Shown piece after piece: positions 52,199-60,865 of a DNA stretch of 64,000 nt. The notes under the pieces are model-generated. The model did no database searches, was not told the DNA's origin, and worked only from the letters and a program-made list of their open reading frames with translations. Source of the stretch: Allokutzneria sp. A3M-2-11 16 (lineage in GTDB: Bacteria; Actinomycetota; Actinomycetes; Mycobacteriales; Pseudonocardiaceae); assembly GCF_024213555.1 (NCBI RefSeq), contig NZ_JANAVO010000008.1, forward strand, positions 185,392 to 249,391. Reading direction: 5' to 3'. A program made the translations under genes and the position numbers. Numbering within the stretch: the first letter of the stretch is position 1; the number at the start of each line of letters is the position of its first letter.

Positions 52199-53287
52199 TC
52201 AGCCTGAGGCGCGTTTGAGGGCGGCCTCTCCGGTGACGAGGTCGAGATCGCCGGTGGGGGAGGGCACGCACGCGCCGATGCGCTCGGGGGTGCGGAGGAA
52301 GCGGCCCAGGCAGCGGCCGATCTGCTCGTGGCCGTTGCCGTTGGGGTGGAAGGACTCCTGCATCGCGTGCCGCGCGCGGTCGTCGTGGCGGAGGTCGCCC
52401 CAGTTCACCGTCAGCCGGGTGAACCACTCCGACTTCCCCTCCGCCACCGAGGTGCACGCCTCGTGGCCCACCCCGGCCTCGGCGAGGTCGAGGAAGCGCG
52501 CGCCCACGCTGTCGGCGGCGCGGCGCAGGCCGTCGGCGAGCTGGTAGACCGCCTTGGTGCGGACCCACTGCAGGTCCTCGACGCGGAACGGGCAGCCCGC
52601 CAGGCTCTGGAGGCTGGACATCACGTTGGGGCCGACCGGGGCGGCGTAGGACTGCACGACCAGGGAGTAGGCCGAGTCCTGGTAGCCCGCCTTGCGCATC
52701 ACCGCGCGGATGTCGCTGAGGGCCTTGCCGACCTTGGGCACCATCCGCTCGACCCGCTTCGGCCAGTCCTCGGTCAGGTTCGCCGCGCACCCGGCCGCGC
52801 GGCCCAGCAGCCAGGCCCCGGCGCAGTCGGTCACCGTCCGGGCGAAGCCGGGATCGTCGTTGGCGCCCATCTGCACCACCACGGTGGTGACCCGGAACCG
52901 GCGGGCCACCTCGGCCAGGCGCTGCGCCTGCGAGCGCTCGGTGTGGTGGGCGGTGTCGGTCAGGCCGACATCGCGCGCGACCGCACCGGAGCAGGCGAGG
53001 TTGATCGTGGTGATCGGCTTGGTCAGCGCGGTGTGGTGCACCAGGGCGCGGTTGGAGCGGTGGCACCAGTTGCCGCCCTCGCCATCGGTGCCGGGCTCGT
53101 AGTCGCCGACGCCCTCGCCGGACATCGAGCTGTCGCCGAGGGCCACCACCGCGTGCGGGGCCTCGGCGGGCGGGCCGGGGGTCAGGGGGCCGCGGCCGTC
53201 CGCCACCAGCACGCTCGCCCCGATGACCGGCACCGCGAGCGTGAACAGGACCAGCCGCAGCGGGCGAAAACGGTCTCGGGCGCGCAT
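52199..53287 (-). CDS. Secreted SGNH/GDSL hydrolase
   Basis: 362 aa. There is an N-terminal membrane or signal segment (LVLFTLAVPVIGASVLVA). Block I is VVALGDSSMSGEG with the nucleophile Ser, block III is MGANDDP, and the C-terminal His lies in FHPNGNGHEQIG. The two conserved Cys pairs and the central GYQDSAYSLVVQSYAAP fit secreted actinobacterial SGNH esterases/lipases. The usual Asp two residues before the catalytic His is not obvious. It has a leaderless-type promoter (TAGACT at 53295-53300, seven bases before the ATG). Confidence 0.88.
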   Translation of the reverse strand: MRARDRFRPLRLVLFTLAVPVIGASVLVADGRGPLTPGPPAEAPHAVVALGDSSMSGEGVGDYEPGTDGEGGNWCHRSNRALVHHTALTKPITTINLACSGAVARDVGLTDTAHHTERSQAQRLAEVARRFRVTTVVVQMGANDDPGFARTVTDCAGAWLLGRAAGCAANLTEDWPKRVERMVPKVGKALSDIRAVMRKAGYQDSAYSLVVQSYAAPVGPNVMSSLQSLAGCPFRVEDLQWVRTKAVYQLADGLRRAADSVGARFLDLAEAGVGHEACTSVAEGKSEWFTRLTVNWGDLRHDDRARHAMQESFHPNGNGHEQIGRCLGRFLRTPERIGACVPSPTGDLDLVTGEAALKRASG

Positions 53288-53294
53288 CGCGTCG

Positions 53295-53300
53295 AGTCTA
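53295..53300 (-). promoter_or_regulatory. -10 box (TAGACT) for the SGNH hydrolase gene
   Basis: On the minus strand TAGACT is followed by seven bases and the ATG at 53287. Confidence 0.5.
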
Positions 53301-53351
53301 TCGAGGCGTGCGGCGCGGAGACTGGGCGTTTCGAGTGCTTCTCAGGCTGGT

Positions 53352-53486
53352 TCAGGACGCTTCGCGGTGCCGGTGGCCCGTGGTCTCCGCCTCGGCCTCG
53401 GCGGGCTCGTCGGTGGTCGCGGTGATGCCCTTGAAGATCTCGTCGACCAGCTCGTCGTAGATCGGTGTGGCTGCTGACTGCTCCAT
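53352..53486 (-). CDS. Small acidic peptide (44 aa), possible RiPP-type precursor
   Basis: The ORF encodes MEQSAATPIYDELVDEIF followed by a Thr/Glu/Ala stretch and the basic ending GHRHREAS. GGGGGA lies five bases before the ATG. The acidic helix YDELVDEIF followed by a small-residue region resembles a leader-plus-core layout, but there is no Cys and no modifying enzyme nearby. It may simply be a small regulatory protein. It precedes the SGNH hydrolase on the same strand with a 64-bp gap. Confidence 0.45.
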   Translation of the reverse strand: MEQSAATPIYDELVDEIFKGITATTDEPAEAEAETTGHRHREAS

Positions 53487-54033
53487 GAGGTCCCCCTATT
53501 GGTCTAATCGGAACCTGGGCAGGCTAACTCAGAGTTCCGGCGATCGCATGTCCTTGATGTCGATGCGATCTTCGTCACGAACGGATATGGGCGGGCCGTG
53601 ACCGGGTCGCCACGGCGCGTGTCGCCCGCTTATGCGCAATCACGCAGAGAAACGATCCGCACCTCTTTCCGCTGGGCTGCTCCAAGGGGCCTGGATAAGG
53701 CTGTTATCGGGGCTGTGCCGGGGATAACGCCGCAGTCGAGCGGCGGGTTCCGGCTTGCGGGAGACCTGCTTCGCGAGGGTCCGCGAAACAGGAACGCACA
53801 TCACGACGGCCTATTCCTTGGCCGACTCCTGGCTGTTCGACTGGGGCAAGGGGAAAGGCTTGGATCAATGAGCCGACCGCGAATTGCGTCGTCCCTCACA
53901 GTGAGGACGGTGGGTCGTGCTCCCGTGCTCGTGGAGCGGGTCGAGCAGCCCGGCCCGAGGACTGTCCACTGTGGACTTCGGTGCGAGGCGAAGTGCCGGG
54001 GGACGTGGCCGGATGATCCCTAGGATCGCCCGC
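53487..54033. other. 547-bp stretch without a convincing gene
   Basis: No frame has a convincing ribosome site plus protein-like composition. Reading frames exist, but they look like chance ORFs. The stretch holds a GATCGCAT...ATGCGATC inverted repeat (about 53540-53570), TCCCTCACAGTGAGGA (53892-53907), the 13-bp palindrome GTCCACTGTGGAC (53964-53976), and the leaderless promoter of the next gene (TAGGAT at 54021-54026). It separates divergent genes, so it probably carries promoters and perhaps a small RNA. Confidence 0.5.
54021..54026 (+). promoter_or_regulatory. -10 box (TAGGAT) for the leaderless DUF5829-like gene
   Basis: TAGGAT is followed by seven bases and the ATG at 54034. Confidence 0.5.
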
Positions 54034-54906
54034 ATGCTGATCCGCCGAACGGCCACGGCGCTGGCCGCTGTCCTCACCGTCTCCCTCACCGGGGTGGCCG
54101 GCGCGGAAGCGCCGAAGCAGGTGTCCTTCTACAACCACGCGTACGCGGTGGTGGACCGGGAGACCGCCGACGCGGTCGAGCACTCGCGTTACCTGCGCGA
54201 CTTCGCCAACGTCGAGGTCCGCACGAGCAGCGGCGGTGGCCTGACCTGGACGGGGCGCTACCTGTACGGGCGCGAGACCTACTTCGAGCTGTTCGGGGTC
54301 GGCGACCTGCCCGGCAAGGACGGCGAGCTCGGCTCGGCCGGGCTGGCGGTCTCGACCGAGAACGCGGGCGAGCTGGCCAAGGTCGACGCGCGCTTGACGA
54401 AGCCCGTCAAGTACCGCCAGACACGGGATTTCGGTGACGGCGTCCCGGTTCCGTGGTTCGACACCACCCGCGCGGCCGACAAGTACACGGCCTTCGACGC
54501 CTGGGTTATGGAGTACCTGCCCGAGTACTTCGCCGACCCTCGCAGCAAGACCGAACCGGCCAGCCGCCCCGGCGATGTCGGCCGGGAGCGCTACCTGTCC
54601 GACGGCTACCAGAATCGCCTGATGCGCGACGTGAGTGGCATCCACATGGCCGTCACCAAGGAAGACCTGGCCATCTCGACGCCGTTGTTCCGGGCGGGCG
54701 GCTGTGCGCTCCAGTCCGTGCCGACCGGTGTTGTCGCGCGGTGCGGTGCGACCACGATGCGACTCGACACAGTTCCGCGCGCGCGAGCTGGCCTGCGCCA
54801 GATCGACTTCGTGCTGAACAGGGCGGTGGACCGCCACGAGGAGCGGGTCGGCCGGTCGAAGCTCGTCGTCGGCCCAGGTGCTCGCGCCGTCTGGACCTTC
54901 GCCTAG
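54034..54906 (+). CDS. Secreted DUF5829-like protein
   Basis: 290 aa with a signal peptide (MLIRRTATALAAVLTVSLTGVAGAEA, cut after AGA/AEA). The mature part starts SFYNHAYAVVDRETADAVEHSRYLRDFANVEVRT, then TWTGRYLYGRETYFELFG, which I recall as the DUF5829 pattern of actinobacterial exoproteins. The family has a glyoxalase-like feel (His/Glu near the start) but no known activity. There is one Cys pair in the C-terminal third. Translation is probably leaderless. It is convergent to the second ABC exporter operon, overlapping its last stop by 4 bp. Confidence 0.7.
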   Translation: MLIRRTATALAAVLTVSLTGVAGAEAPKQVSFYNHAYAVVDRETADAVEHSRYLRDFANVEVRTSSGGGLTWTGRYLYGRETYFELFGVGDLPGKDGELGSAGLAVSTENAGELAKVDARLTKPVKYRQTRDFGDGVPVPWFDTTRAADKYTAFDAWVMEYLPEYFADPRSKTEPASRPGDVGRERYLSDGYQNRLMRDVSGIHMAVTKEDLAISTPLFRAGGCALQSVPTGVVARCGATTMRLDTVPRARAGLRQIDFVLNRAVDRHEERVGRSKLVVGPGARAVWTFA

Positions 54907-55529
54907 GAAACACGCCCCTCGACCAGGCGGAGCTGCCGGTGCGCCGCCTCGTGGACTTCCTTGTCGTGGGTGGCCACGAGCACCGCGGCGCCCTCTTCGG
55001 CGGCGCGGCGCAGGAGGCCGAGCACCAGGGGCACGGTCGCGTGGTCGAGGTGCGCGGTCGGCTCGTCAGCGAGCAGGAGGCGCGGACGGGGCGCGAGCGC
55101 TCGGGCGAGCGCCGCGCGCTGCCGCTGCCCGAACGACAGCTCGGTGGGGTAGCGGTCGCCGAGCGCGCCGATCCCCAGCTCGTCGAGCAGTTCCGTGACG
55201 CGGGCCGCGTGCTCCTCGCCGCGCAGGCGCAACGGCAGCGCCACGTTCTCCGCGACCGTCAGCTCGTCGGCGAGGCCCATCACCTGCGGCAGCACCGCGC
55301 AGTCCGTCCAGGCGGGCGGCGCGGTCATCCGCTCGCCGAGCAACAGCACCTCGCCGGAGTCCGCGGTGTCGAATCCGCTCAGCACGGCGAAAAGCGCGCT
55401 CTTGCCGGAGCCGGACGGACCGGCCAGCGTCACGAACTCGCCCGCGGCCACCTCCAGGTCCACGCCGCTGAGCACCTCGACGGTGCCGAACGATCGACGG
55501 ATCTCGTGCGCGCTCAGGACAGTGCTCAT
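54903..55529 (-). CDS. ABC transporter ATPase with atypical signature (second of two)
   Basis: 208 aa. Walker A is GPSGSGKSA, the signature is LSFGQRQR (Phe in place of the second Gly of LSGGQ) and Walker B is LLLADEPTAHLD, followed by VATHD. It pairs with the ATPase encoded just upstream (ATGA overlap) and with the 837-aa permease. The altered signature hints at a degenerate catalytic site in a heterodimeric exporter with one canonical and one non-canonical composite site. It is the last gene of the permease-ATPase-ATPase operon. Confidence 0.88.
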   Translation of the reverse strand: MSTVLSAHEIRRSFGTVEVLSGVDLEVAAGEFVTLAGPSGSGKSALFAVLSGFDTADSGEVLLLGERMTAPPAWTDCAVLPQVMGLADELTVAENVALPLRLRGEEHAARVTELLDELGIGALGDRYPTELSFGQRQRAALARALAPRPRLLLADEPTAHLDHATVPLVLGLLRRAAEEGAAVLVATHDKEVHEAAHRQLRLVEGRVS

Positions 55530-56203
55530 CGGTGGATCCTCCCGTCGCGCAGGCGCACCACCGGCTCGCCCAGCTCGATCAGCCGGTCGTCGTGCGAGGC
55601 GGTCACTACGGTCACGTCCCAGGTTGCCAGCTCGGCAAGGGTTTCCAGCACCAGCGTGGCCGAACGGGCGTCTAGCTGGGAGGTCGGTTCGTCGGCCAGC
55701 AGCACCTCCGCCCCCGTCGCCAGCGCGCACGCGAAGGCCAGCCGCTGCTGCTGGCCACCGGAGAGCGCGCTGGTCCGCCAGTCCTCGGTGCCCGGCAAAC
55801 CCAAGCGCGCCAACAGGTCCGGCGGTGCCGACGAGCGCCCGGCCAGCTGCGCGGCCGCGAGCAGGTTCTCGCCGACGGTGAGGTAGTCGAACAGGTTCTC
55901 CGCCGGATTCTGGAAGATCATCACGACGCGGTCCCTGCGCAGCCGCCGCAGCCTGCGGTGGGGCAGCCCGGTCACCGCCTCGCCGCCGTAGAACACGGTG
56001 CCCGCGGTCGGCTGCTCCACCAGGCCGAGCATGCGCAGCAGCGTGGACTTCCCCGAACCCGACGGTCCGGCGAGCACGGTCAGCCCGCGCCTTGGCACCG
56101 TCAGGTGCACGTCGTCCACGGCCGTGACCGGGCCGGACGGTGTCGGGTAGTCCACGCGGACTCCGCGCAGTTCCAGAACGTTCCCAGCGTATTGCTCAGC
56201 CAC
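55526..56203 (-). CDS. ABC transporter ATPase (first of two)
   Basis: 225 aa. It has Walker A GPSGSGKST, a Q-loop in VMIFQNPAENLF, signature LSGGQQQRLAF, Walker B LLADEPTSQLD and the H-loop TASHDD. All motifs are canonical, unlike its partner encoded next. The gene starts 8 bp inside the permease gene's end, so all three genes overlap and form one operon. It is LolD/MacB-like, like the exporter at 6483-9759, though clearly a separate system. Confidence 0.9.
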   Translation of the reverse strand: MAEQYAGNVLELRGVRVDYPTPSGPVTAVDDVHLTVPRRGLTVLAGPSGSGKSTLLRMLGLVEQPTAGTVFYGGEAVTGLPHRRLRRLRRDRVVMIFQNPAENLFDYLTVGENLLAAAQLAGRSSAPPDLLARLGLPGTEDWRTSALSGGQQQRLAFACALATGAEVLLADEPTSQLDARSATLVLETLAELATWDVTVVTASHDDRLIELGEPVVRLRDGRIHR

Positions 56204-58709
56204 GCAGCAGCTCCCCGGCTCGTGCGGTTCGGGCCGCCCGGACGGCGATCGCGCCCGCCAGCACCACGACCGCAGCGGCGGCGAGCGTGGTCAGCAGCAC
56301 GAACGGGACCGGGTTCGGGACAGCGGGGAGCGGGGCCAGCCGTGGCGCGGGATCGAGCCGGGCCGCCGACAGGGCCGCGCTGATCACCCCGGCCGCCGTG
56401 CCGACCGCGGTGGCCAGCGCCGCGATCACGCCGAGCTCCACGAGGTGGCTGGACACCAGGGTTCGCCGCCGCAGCCCCATCCGCGTCGCCAACGCGCTGA
56501 ACAAGGCGTTCTGCCGCCTGCGCACTTCGACGGAGAGCAGCAGCGAGCAGGCCGCCAGCACCGCGAGGACCGCACCGAGCGCGGTGATGAACGAGAACGT
56601 CCAGCTCACCACGTAGAACGGCAGGGCGTCGATCACCTTGGTCCGGCTCTGCGGGTTGAAGTAGCGAACCCCGCCCGCGGTGAGCTGTGCGGTGAACTCG
56701 TTGATGTCGGTGGATGTGCTCCACAGCCGCCATGCCGCGGCGTCATAGGCGTTCGGCAGTGCCTCGCGCGCGATCACGTAGCCCTTGTCGACGCCGAAAC
56801 CGGGGAACTGCGGCACCGACGCGACTGTGCGGAGTTTGACCCCGCTCACCGGTTCCCATTGGCCCTCAGGCGTTTTGCCGACCCGGAGCGCGGGCGCGGT
56901 GCCGGACGCGTCGCGTGGACCGAGCTTGGTGAGCGCGTCGCCGATGTCCACCGAGGAGATCCGCTTGAAGCTCGCGCGGTCGACCACGAGCACGCGGACC
57001 TGGTTGCCGTTGACCAGACCGGGCGCGTCACCGACCAACGTGGTGGTGGAACTCAGTTCCTGGGGAATCCGGACCTTGCCCTCCGCGACCGCGAGCGGCA
57101 GCTGCACGGCGGTGTTCGCGCCGACGATCATGCCGGACTTGTCGTTGAGGGCGTTCTGCTGCGCGCTCGCGACGCCGTAGCCGACCGCGACCGTGCCCAC
57201 CGCCAGCGCGGCCACGGTCAGCACTCCGGTCGCGGTCGTCCTGGAGATCGCCAGCCGCCGCACCGCGAGCTGCACCGCGGGCCAGGACCACGCGTCGAGC
57301 CGGTGCGAAGCGCCTAGGGAGACGCCGAGCACGCGCGAGATCAGCCCGGCGGCGGTCAGCACCACGAGCAGCGGGAAGGCCAGCGCGATCGGGTCGATTC
57401 GCGGCAGCACCTCGCCGCGCTGCACGGTGAGCGCGCCGTCCAGGAGCCGCGTCCACGACCACACCGCGAGCGCGGAAGTGCCCAGCTCCCAAGGAATCCA
57501 ACGCAGAACGCGGCGATTCCGGGGCTTGGCCTGGAAAGTGTGGCGCACGTGGACGGCCGTGGTCGCTCCGACGACGAGCACCGCGACGCCGAGCACTCCC
57601 GCGACGATCGCGATGACGAGGCCGAGCGTGCCGGGCTCCAACGCGGTGCTGGGCGCGAACAACGGCAGCGCGAGCCTGCCGAGCCCGACACCGGCCGCGC
57701 CGCCGAGCACGAACGGCACGATCAGCTCCAACACGGCTTTGCCGCCCAGTGCGGCGGGAGAGACCCCGCGCACCCACAGCAGCCGTACCTCGGCGCGTCG
57801 GCGCTGACACCACTGCACGGCGACCGCGCCGACCGCGACCATGCCGACCAGGACGGTGACGGCCGTCAGCGGCAGCACCGCGAGCAGCACGCTCGTCCGG
57901 GCCTGCTCGGAGAGCTCGATGCCCCGGCGCAGCGAATCGGTCTTGGTGAGCCCGGCCTCGTTGATCTCGTTCAGCAGCGCGGTCGATCGCCCGGACAGCT
58001 CGTGAGCTTCGCTGAGCGTCGCCGGTAGCTGGTGCGGGAAGCGCATCGTGAGCGTGTACTGGACGGGCATCCTCGCCATGAGCCGGTCGAACTCCGCACG
58101 ATCGGGCAGGAATCCCAGTGCGGCCGTCGTGCCCTCGCCCGCGAGGGGATTGGCCACGACGTAGCGTTCCTCGCTGCACCACCAGTTCCCGCTCGGCGCC
58201 GCGATGTCCTCGAAGATCGTCGTCACCGGCGGGAGCAGGCCGCCGAGGCCCCGGTCGCCGAGCTTCACCGCACCGGCCTCGGCCACGCTCCTCGGCAGCC
58301 ACACCCCGGAGCGCTCACCACCGGAGATGATCTTGACGTGGTCGGCCGCGCCGTCGCGGTGGCCGAGCCGCAGCCACGGGGTCTTGCCGTTGAAGTCCAT
58401 CCGCGCCACCGCCGTGTAGCGGCCGGTGAGCACGCCATCGAAGCCGTTGCGCGCCGCGGCGCCCGCGCCGATCCGCACCGCCCGCTCCACCTGCGCCGGG
58501 CGCAGCCGGTCGCCGTCGACCGTGGGCGTGACGATCATCGGGCAGCCGCGGCCGGTCTGGTAGGCGACCGCGGCCGAACCGCTCGCCACCGTGTGGCTGA
58601 TCGCGGCCGTCACCACGAACGCGAGCACGAGTCCGGCCAGCGCGGCGACGAGCACGGTCGAGACGCTGGCCAGCGCGGCGCGGGGAGCACGGGTCCAAGG
58701 GAGGCGCAC
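56196..58709 (-). CDS. FtsX-type ABC permease with large outer domain
   Basis: 837 aa. The first helix (VLVAALAGLVLAFVVTAAI) is followed by a ~220-residue outer domain with two Cys, then about nine further helices in FtsX-like blocks, with a second outer domain around 570-680. The RRRRAEVRLLWVRGVSP loop after helix 3 is the FtsX/MacB coupling segment. It belongs with the two downstream ATPases in a minus-strand operon. By analogy it exports or releases a peptide, lipoprotein or drug; the substrate is unknown. The exonuclease-BRCT gene is divergent, 149 bp to the right. Confidence 0.87.
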   Translation of the reverse strand: MRLPWTRAPRAALASVSTVLVAALAGLVLAFVVTAAISHTVASGSAAVAYQTGRGCPMIVTPTVDGDRLRPAQVERAVRIGAGAAARNGFDGVLTGRYTAVARMDFNGKTPWLRLGHRDGAADHVKIISGGERSGVWLPRSVAEAGAVKLGDRGLGGLLPPVTTIFEDIAAPSGNWWCSEERYVVANPLAGEGTTAALGFLPDRAEFDRLMARMPVQYTLTMRFPHQLPATLSEAHELSGRSTALLNEINEAGLTKTDSLRRGIELSEQARTSVLLAVLPLTAVTVLVGMVAVGAVAVQWCQRRRAEVRLLWVRGVSPAALGGKAVLELIVPFVLGGAAGVGLGRLALPLFAPSTALEPGTLGLVIAIVAGVLGVAVLVVGATTAVHVRHTFQAKPRNRRVLRWIPWELGTSALAVWSWTRLLDGALTVQRGEVLPRIDPIALAFPLLVVLTAAGLISRVLGVSLGASHRLDAWSWPAVQLAVRRLAISRTTATGVLTVAALAVGTVAVGYGVASAQQNALNDKSGMIVGANTAVQLPLAVAEGKVRIPQELSSTTTLVGDAPGLVNGNQVRVLVVDRASFKRISSVDIGDALTKLGPRDASGTAPALRVGKTPEGQWEPVSGVKLRTVASVPQFPGFGVDKGYVIAREALPNAYDAAAWRLWSTSTDINEFTAQLTAGGVRYFNPQSRTKVIDALPFYVVSWTFSFITALGAVLAVLAACSLLLSVEVRRRQNALFSALATRMGLRRRTLVSSHLVELGVIAALATAVGTAAGVISAALSAARLDPAPRLAPLPAVPNPVPFVLLTTLAAAAVVVLAGAIAVRAARTARAGELLRG

Positions 58710-58858
58710 GTGCGGACACTACCTGCGAAAACGCTGTGGCGGCCCGGAATCGCCAACTCGGGCCGTCCGCCGTAAGCCCCGCTGCGCCACCCGGAGTGCG
58801 ACGGTCGCAGCAGCGCCCGGTATTGATAAGTGGATCACCACGGCGAGCGGGGAGGGGC

Positions 58859-60055
58859 ATGGCGGGCGGTTACGCGGTGCTCGACGTGGAGACCACGGGC
58901 CTGTCCTCGGGGTGGCACGACCGCGTCGTGGAGATCGGCGTGGTGCTGCTCGACCGCGACGGCGCGGTCACGGGGGATTGGTGCACGCTCGTCAATCCAG
59001 GCCGCGACCTGGGGCCGCAGCACATCCACGGCATCACGGCCGCGGAGGTGCGCGGGGCACCCGCCTTCCCGGAGATCGCCGCCGAGCTGGCCGGGCTGCT
59101 CGCCGGGCGGGTGATCGTCGCGCACAACCTCGCCTTCGACGCGCGTTTCGTCGCCGCCGAGTTCGCCAGGGCGGGCATGGCGGTGCCGGTGCGCTCGGAC
59201 CTCGGCCTGTGCACGATGGAGCTGTCGAAGAGCTACTTGAAGACCTCGTCCCGCTCGCTCGCGGCGTGCTGCGCGGTGGCCGGGATTCCCTTGCAGCGCG
59301 CGCATTCCGCGCTTGACGACGCCTACGCGGCCGCCGGGCTGATGGTGACCTATCTCGGTTTGGAGGCCGCGCGCCCAGAGCCGTGGGCGGACCTGGTGGA
59401 CGGCGCGGTGCTCCGGCCCTGGCCGTTGAGTCCCGATGGTCCGGCCGTGCCGACCGTGCGCAGGGGAGCGGCTGAGACAGGGCTGTTCGTCGAGCGCATA
59501 CCGCACGTCGCGAGTGGACTGTCCGATGTGGACGGTTACTTGGAAGTGTTGGACCGCACGCTGATTGACCGCGTGCTGAGCGCCAGCGAACAGGACGAGC
59601 TGGTGGAAGCGGCGGTACTGCGGGGAATCGACCGCACCACGGCCGATGCGCTGCACCGCAGGTATCTCGCCGAGTTCGCGCCGCCGAGCCCGGCCGACCG
59701 CGCGGCCGTCGCCGACCTGCTCGGCCTTCCCGCGGAACTGGCCGACCGTCCTGCCGAGGGTGCCGTGTGGGGGACCTTCGCGCTCCGGCCGGGCGATCGG
59801 ATCGCGTTCACCGGCGAGACCGTCAAGCCACGCGAGCTGTGGCAGGACGAGGCGCGCGCCGCCGGGCTCGTGGTGTCCCCGCCGAACATCTGCAAGTGGA
59901 CCAGGGTGCTCGTCGCGGCCGACCCGGACTCCTTGTCCACCAAGGCCCGCAAGGCGCGGGACTACCGCGTTCCCGTGGTGGTGGAGGACGGGTTCGCGCG
60001 GCTGCTCGCGGAGATGCCCCTTACCGTCGACGCCCGGGAGGGGTCCCGGGACTAG
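58859..60055 (+). CDS. DEDDh exonuclease with C-terminal BRCT-like domain
   Basis: 398 aa. The DnaQ-type exonuclease (about 5-165) has Exo I DVETTG, Exo II HNLAFDARF and Exo III HSALDDAYAA with the catalytic His of the DEDDh class. A ~100-residue linker leads to a C-terminal BRCT-like domain: GDRIAFTGE...LWQDEARAAGLVV...TRVLVAADPDSLSTKARKARDY. The combination suggests a proofreading or repair nuclease targeted to a protein partner or DNA end. GGGGAGGGG precedes the ATG. Its last 4 bp overlap the convergent FHA gene. Confidence 0.88.
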   Translation: MAGGYAVLDVETTGLSSGWHDRVVEIGVVLLDRDGAVTGDWCTLVNPGRDLGPQHIHGITAAEVRGAPAFPEIAAELAGLLAGRVIVAHNLAFDARFVAAEFARAGMAVPVRSDLGLCTMELSKSYLKTSSRSLAACCAVAGIPLQRAHSALDDAYAAAGLMVTYLGLEAARPEPWADLVDGAVLRPWPLSPDGPAVPTVRRGAAETGLFVERIPHVASGLSDVDGYLEVLDRTLIDRVLSASEQDELVEAAVLRGIDRTTADALHRRYLAEFAPPSPADRAAVADLLGLPAELADRPAEGAVWGTFALRPGDRIAFTGETVKPRELWQDEARAAGLVVSPPNICKWTRVLVAADPDSLSTKARKARDYRVPVVVEDGFARLLAEMPLTVDAREGSRD

Positions 60056-60846
60056 TCGTCATCCTCCAGCACCATGAGGTCGGAGTGGGTGATGCTCGGC
60101 GTGCGCACGATCAGCTCGGAGAGCAGGTTGTGGCTGAGCAGGTTGCCGATCGGCTGCGGCAGGTCGGCCTCGACCAGCCCGAACACGCCCTTGCGGGACA
60201 GCCGCAGGCGCACGGCCTCCACCACGCGGTCCATCTTCCGCACGTTCCAGTCGTCCTCCGGCCGCAGCTCGGCGAGCTGGGTCGCGGCCTGGTTGCGGCC
60301 GATCGGCTGGGCGCGCGGGTTGTTCCTCAGGTACTCCTGGCCGAGCACGGCCAGCACGAGCCGTTCCCGCTCGCTCAACGACCAGACGTGCCCCGGCGCG
60401 GTGTGCTGGCCGAACAGCGGCGGGGGCAGCGCGCCGTCGCCGCCGTTGACGTACAGCTCCACCACGTGGTGGCGGCCCGCGGGAGTGGTGATCAACACCG
60501 AGGTCACCCCGGCGCGCAGCGGCACCGACTCGCCGTCGCCGCGCAGCACGTACTCGCCGACCTCGACGGGCAGCTTGCCGGTGTTGCTCAGGTACCACCA
60601 GCCCTGGCGGTGCACGAGCAACCCGTGCTGCCTGCTGATCTTCTTGTCGTCCGCGCCGACCGTGACGTCGGCGGGCTTGTCCGGGTCGTCGGGGCGGCCG
60701 CGGCCGAACCGCACCCGAGCGCCCTCGACGGGTGCCGCGGCCGCTGCGCCCGCGACGGTCCGGACGACGAGCGCGCCGGGCAGGGTCCACGGCTTGGCCC
60801 GGGGCAGCTCGCCCGGACCCTCCATGCGTGCGACGTTCACCTTCAT
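60052..60846 (-). CDS. FHA-domain protein with winged-helix-like C-terminus
   Basis: 264 aa. The FHA domain (about 25-125) reads VRFGRG...VGADDKKISRQHGLLVHRQGWWYLSNTG, with the core R-G, S-R-x-H and N-T/S-G residues that bind phosphothreonine. The C-terminal ~120 residues form helices and a hairpin (SLSERERLVLAVLGQEYL, then KMDRVVEAVRLRLSRKGVFGL), a likely winged helix. It could link Ser/Thr kinase signalling to DNA or a protein partner. The kinases at 12250-13410 and 61586-63733 are candidates. It is divergent from the lipoprotein gene, 31 bp apart. Confidence 0.85.
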   Translation of the reverse strand: MKVNVARMEGPGELPRAKPWTLPGALVVRTVAGAAAAAPVEGARVRFGRGRPDDPDKPADVTVGADDKKISRQHGLLVHRQGWWYLSNTGKLPVEVGEYVLRGDGESVPLRAGVTSVLITTPAGRHHVVELYVNGGDGALPPPLFGQHTAPGHVWSLSERERLVLAVLGQEYLRNNPRAQPIGRNQAATQLAELRPEDDWNVRKMDRVVEAVRLRLSRKGVFGLVEADLPQPIGNLLSHNLLSELIVRTPSITHSDLMVLEDDD

Positions 60847-60865
60847 GATCCTACGAACCCAGGGA

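Noticed and set aside
53598..54023. 141-codon frame in the 53.5-54.0 kb gap
   Set aside because: No ribosome site, protein composition looks random and Arg-rich, and it runs into the promoter of the DUF5829-like gene.
59234..59244. TACTTGAAGAC inside the exonuclease gene, identical to the terminus of the 119-bp palindromic element
   Set aside because: Only one half-site is present, no inner hairpin follows, and the bases encode a plausible conserved stretch (SYLKTSSRS), so it is treated as coincidence.
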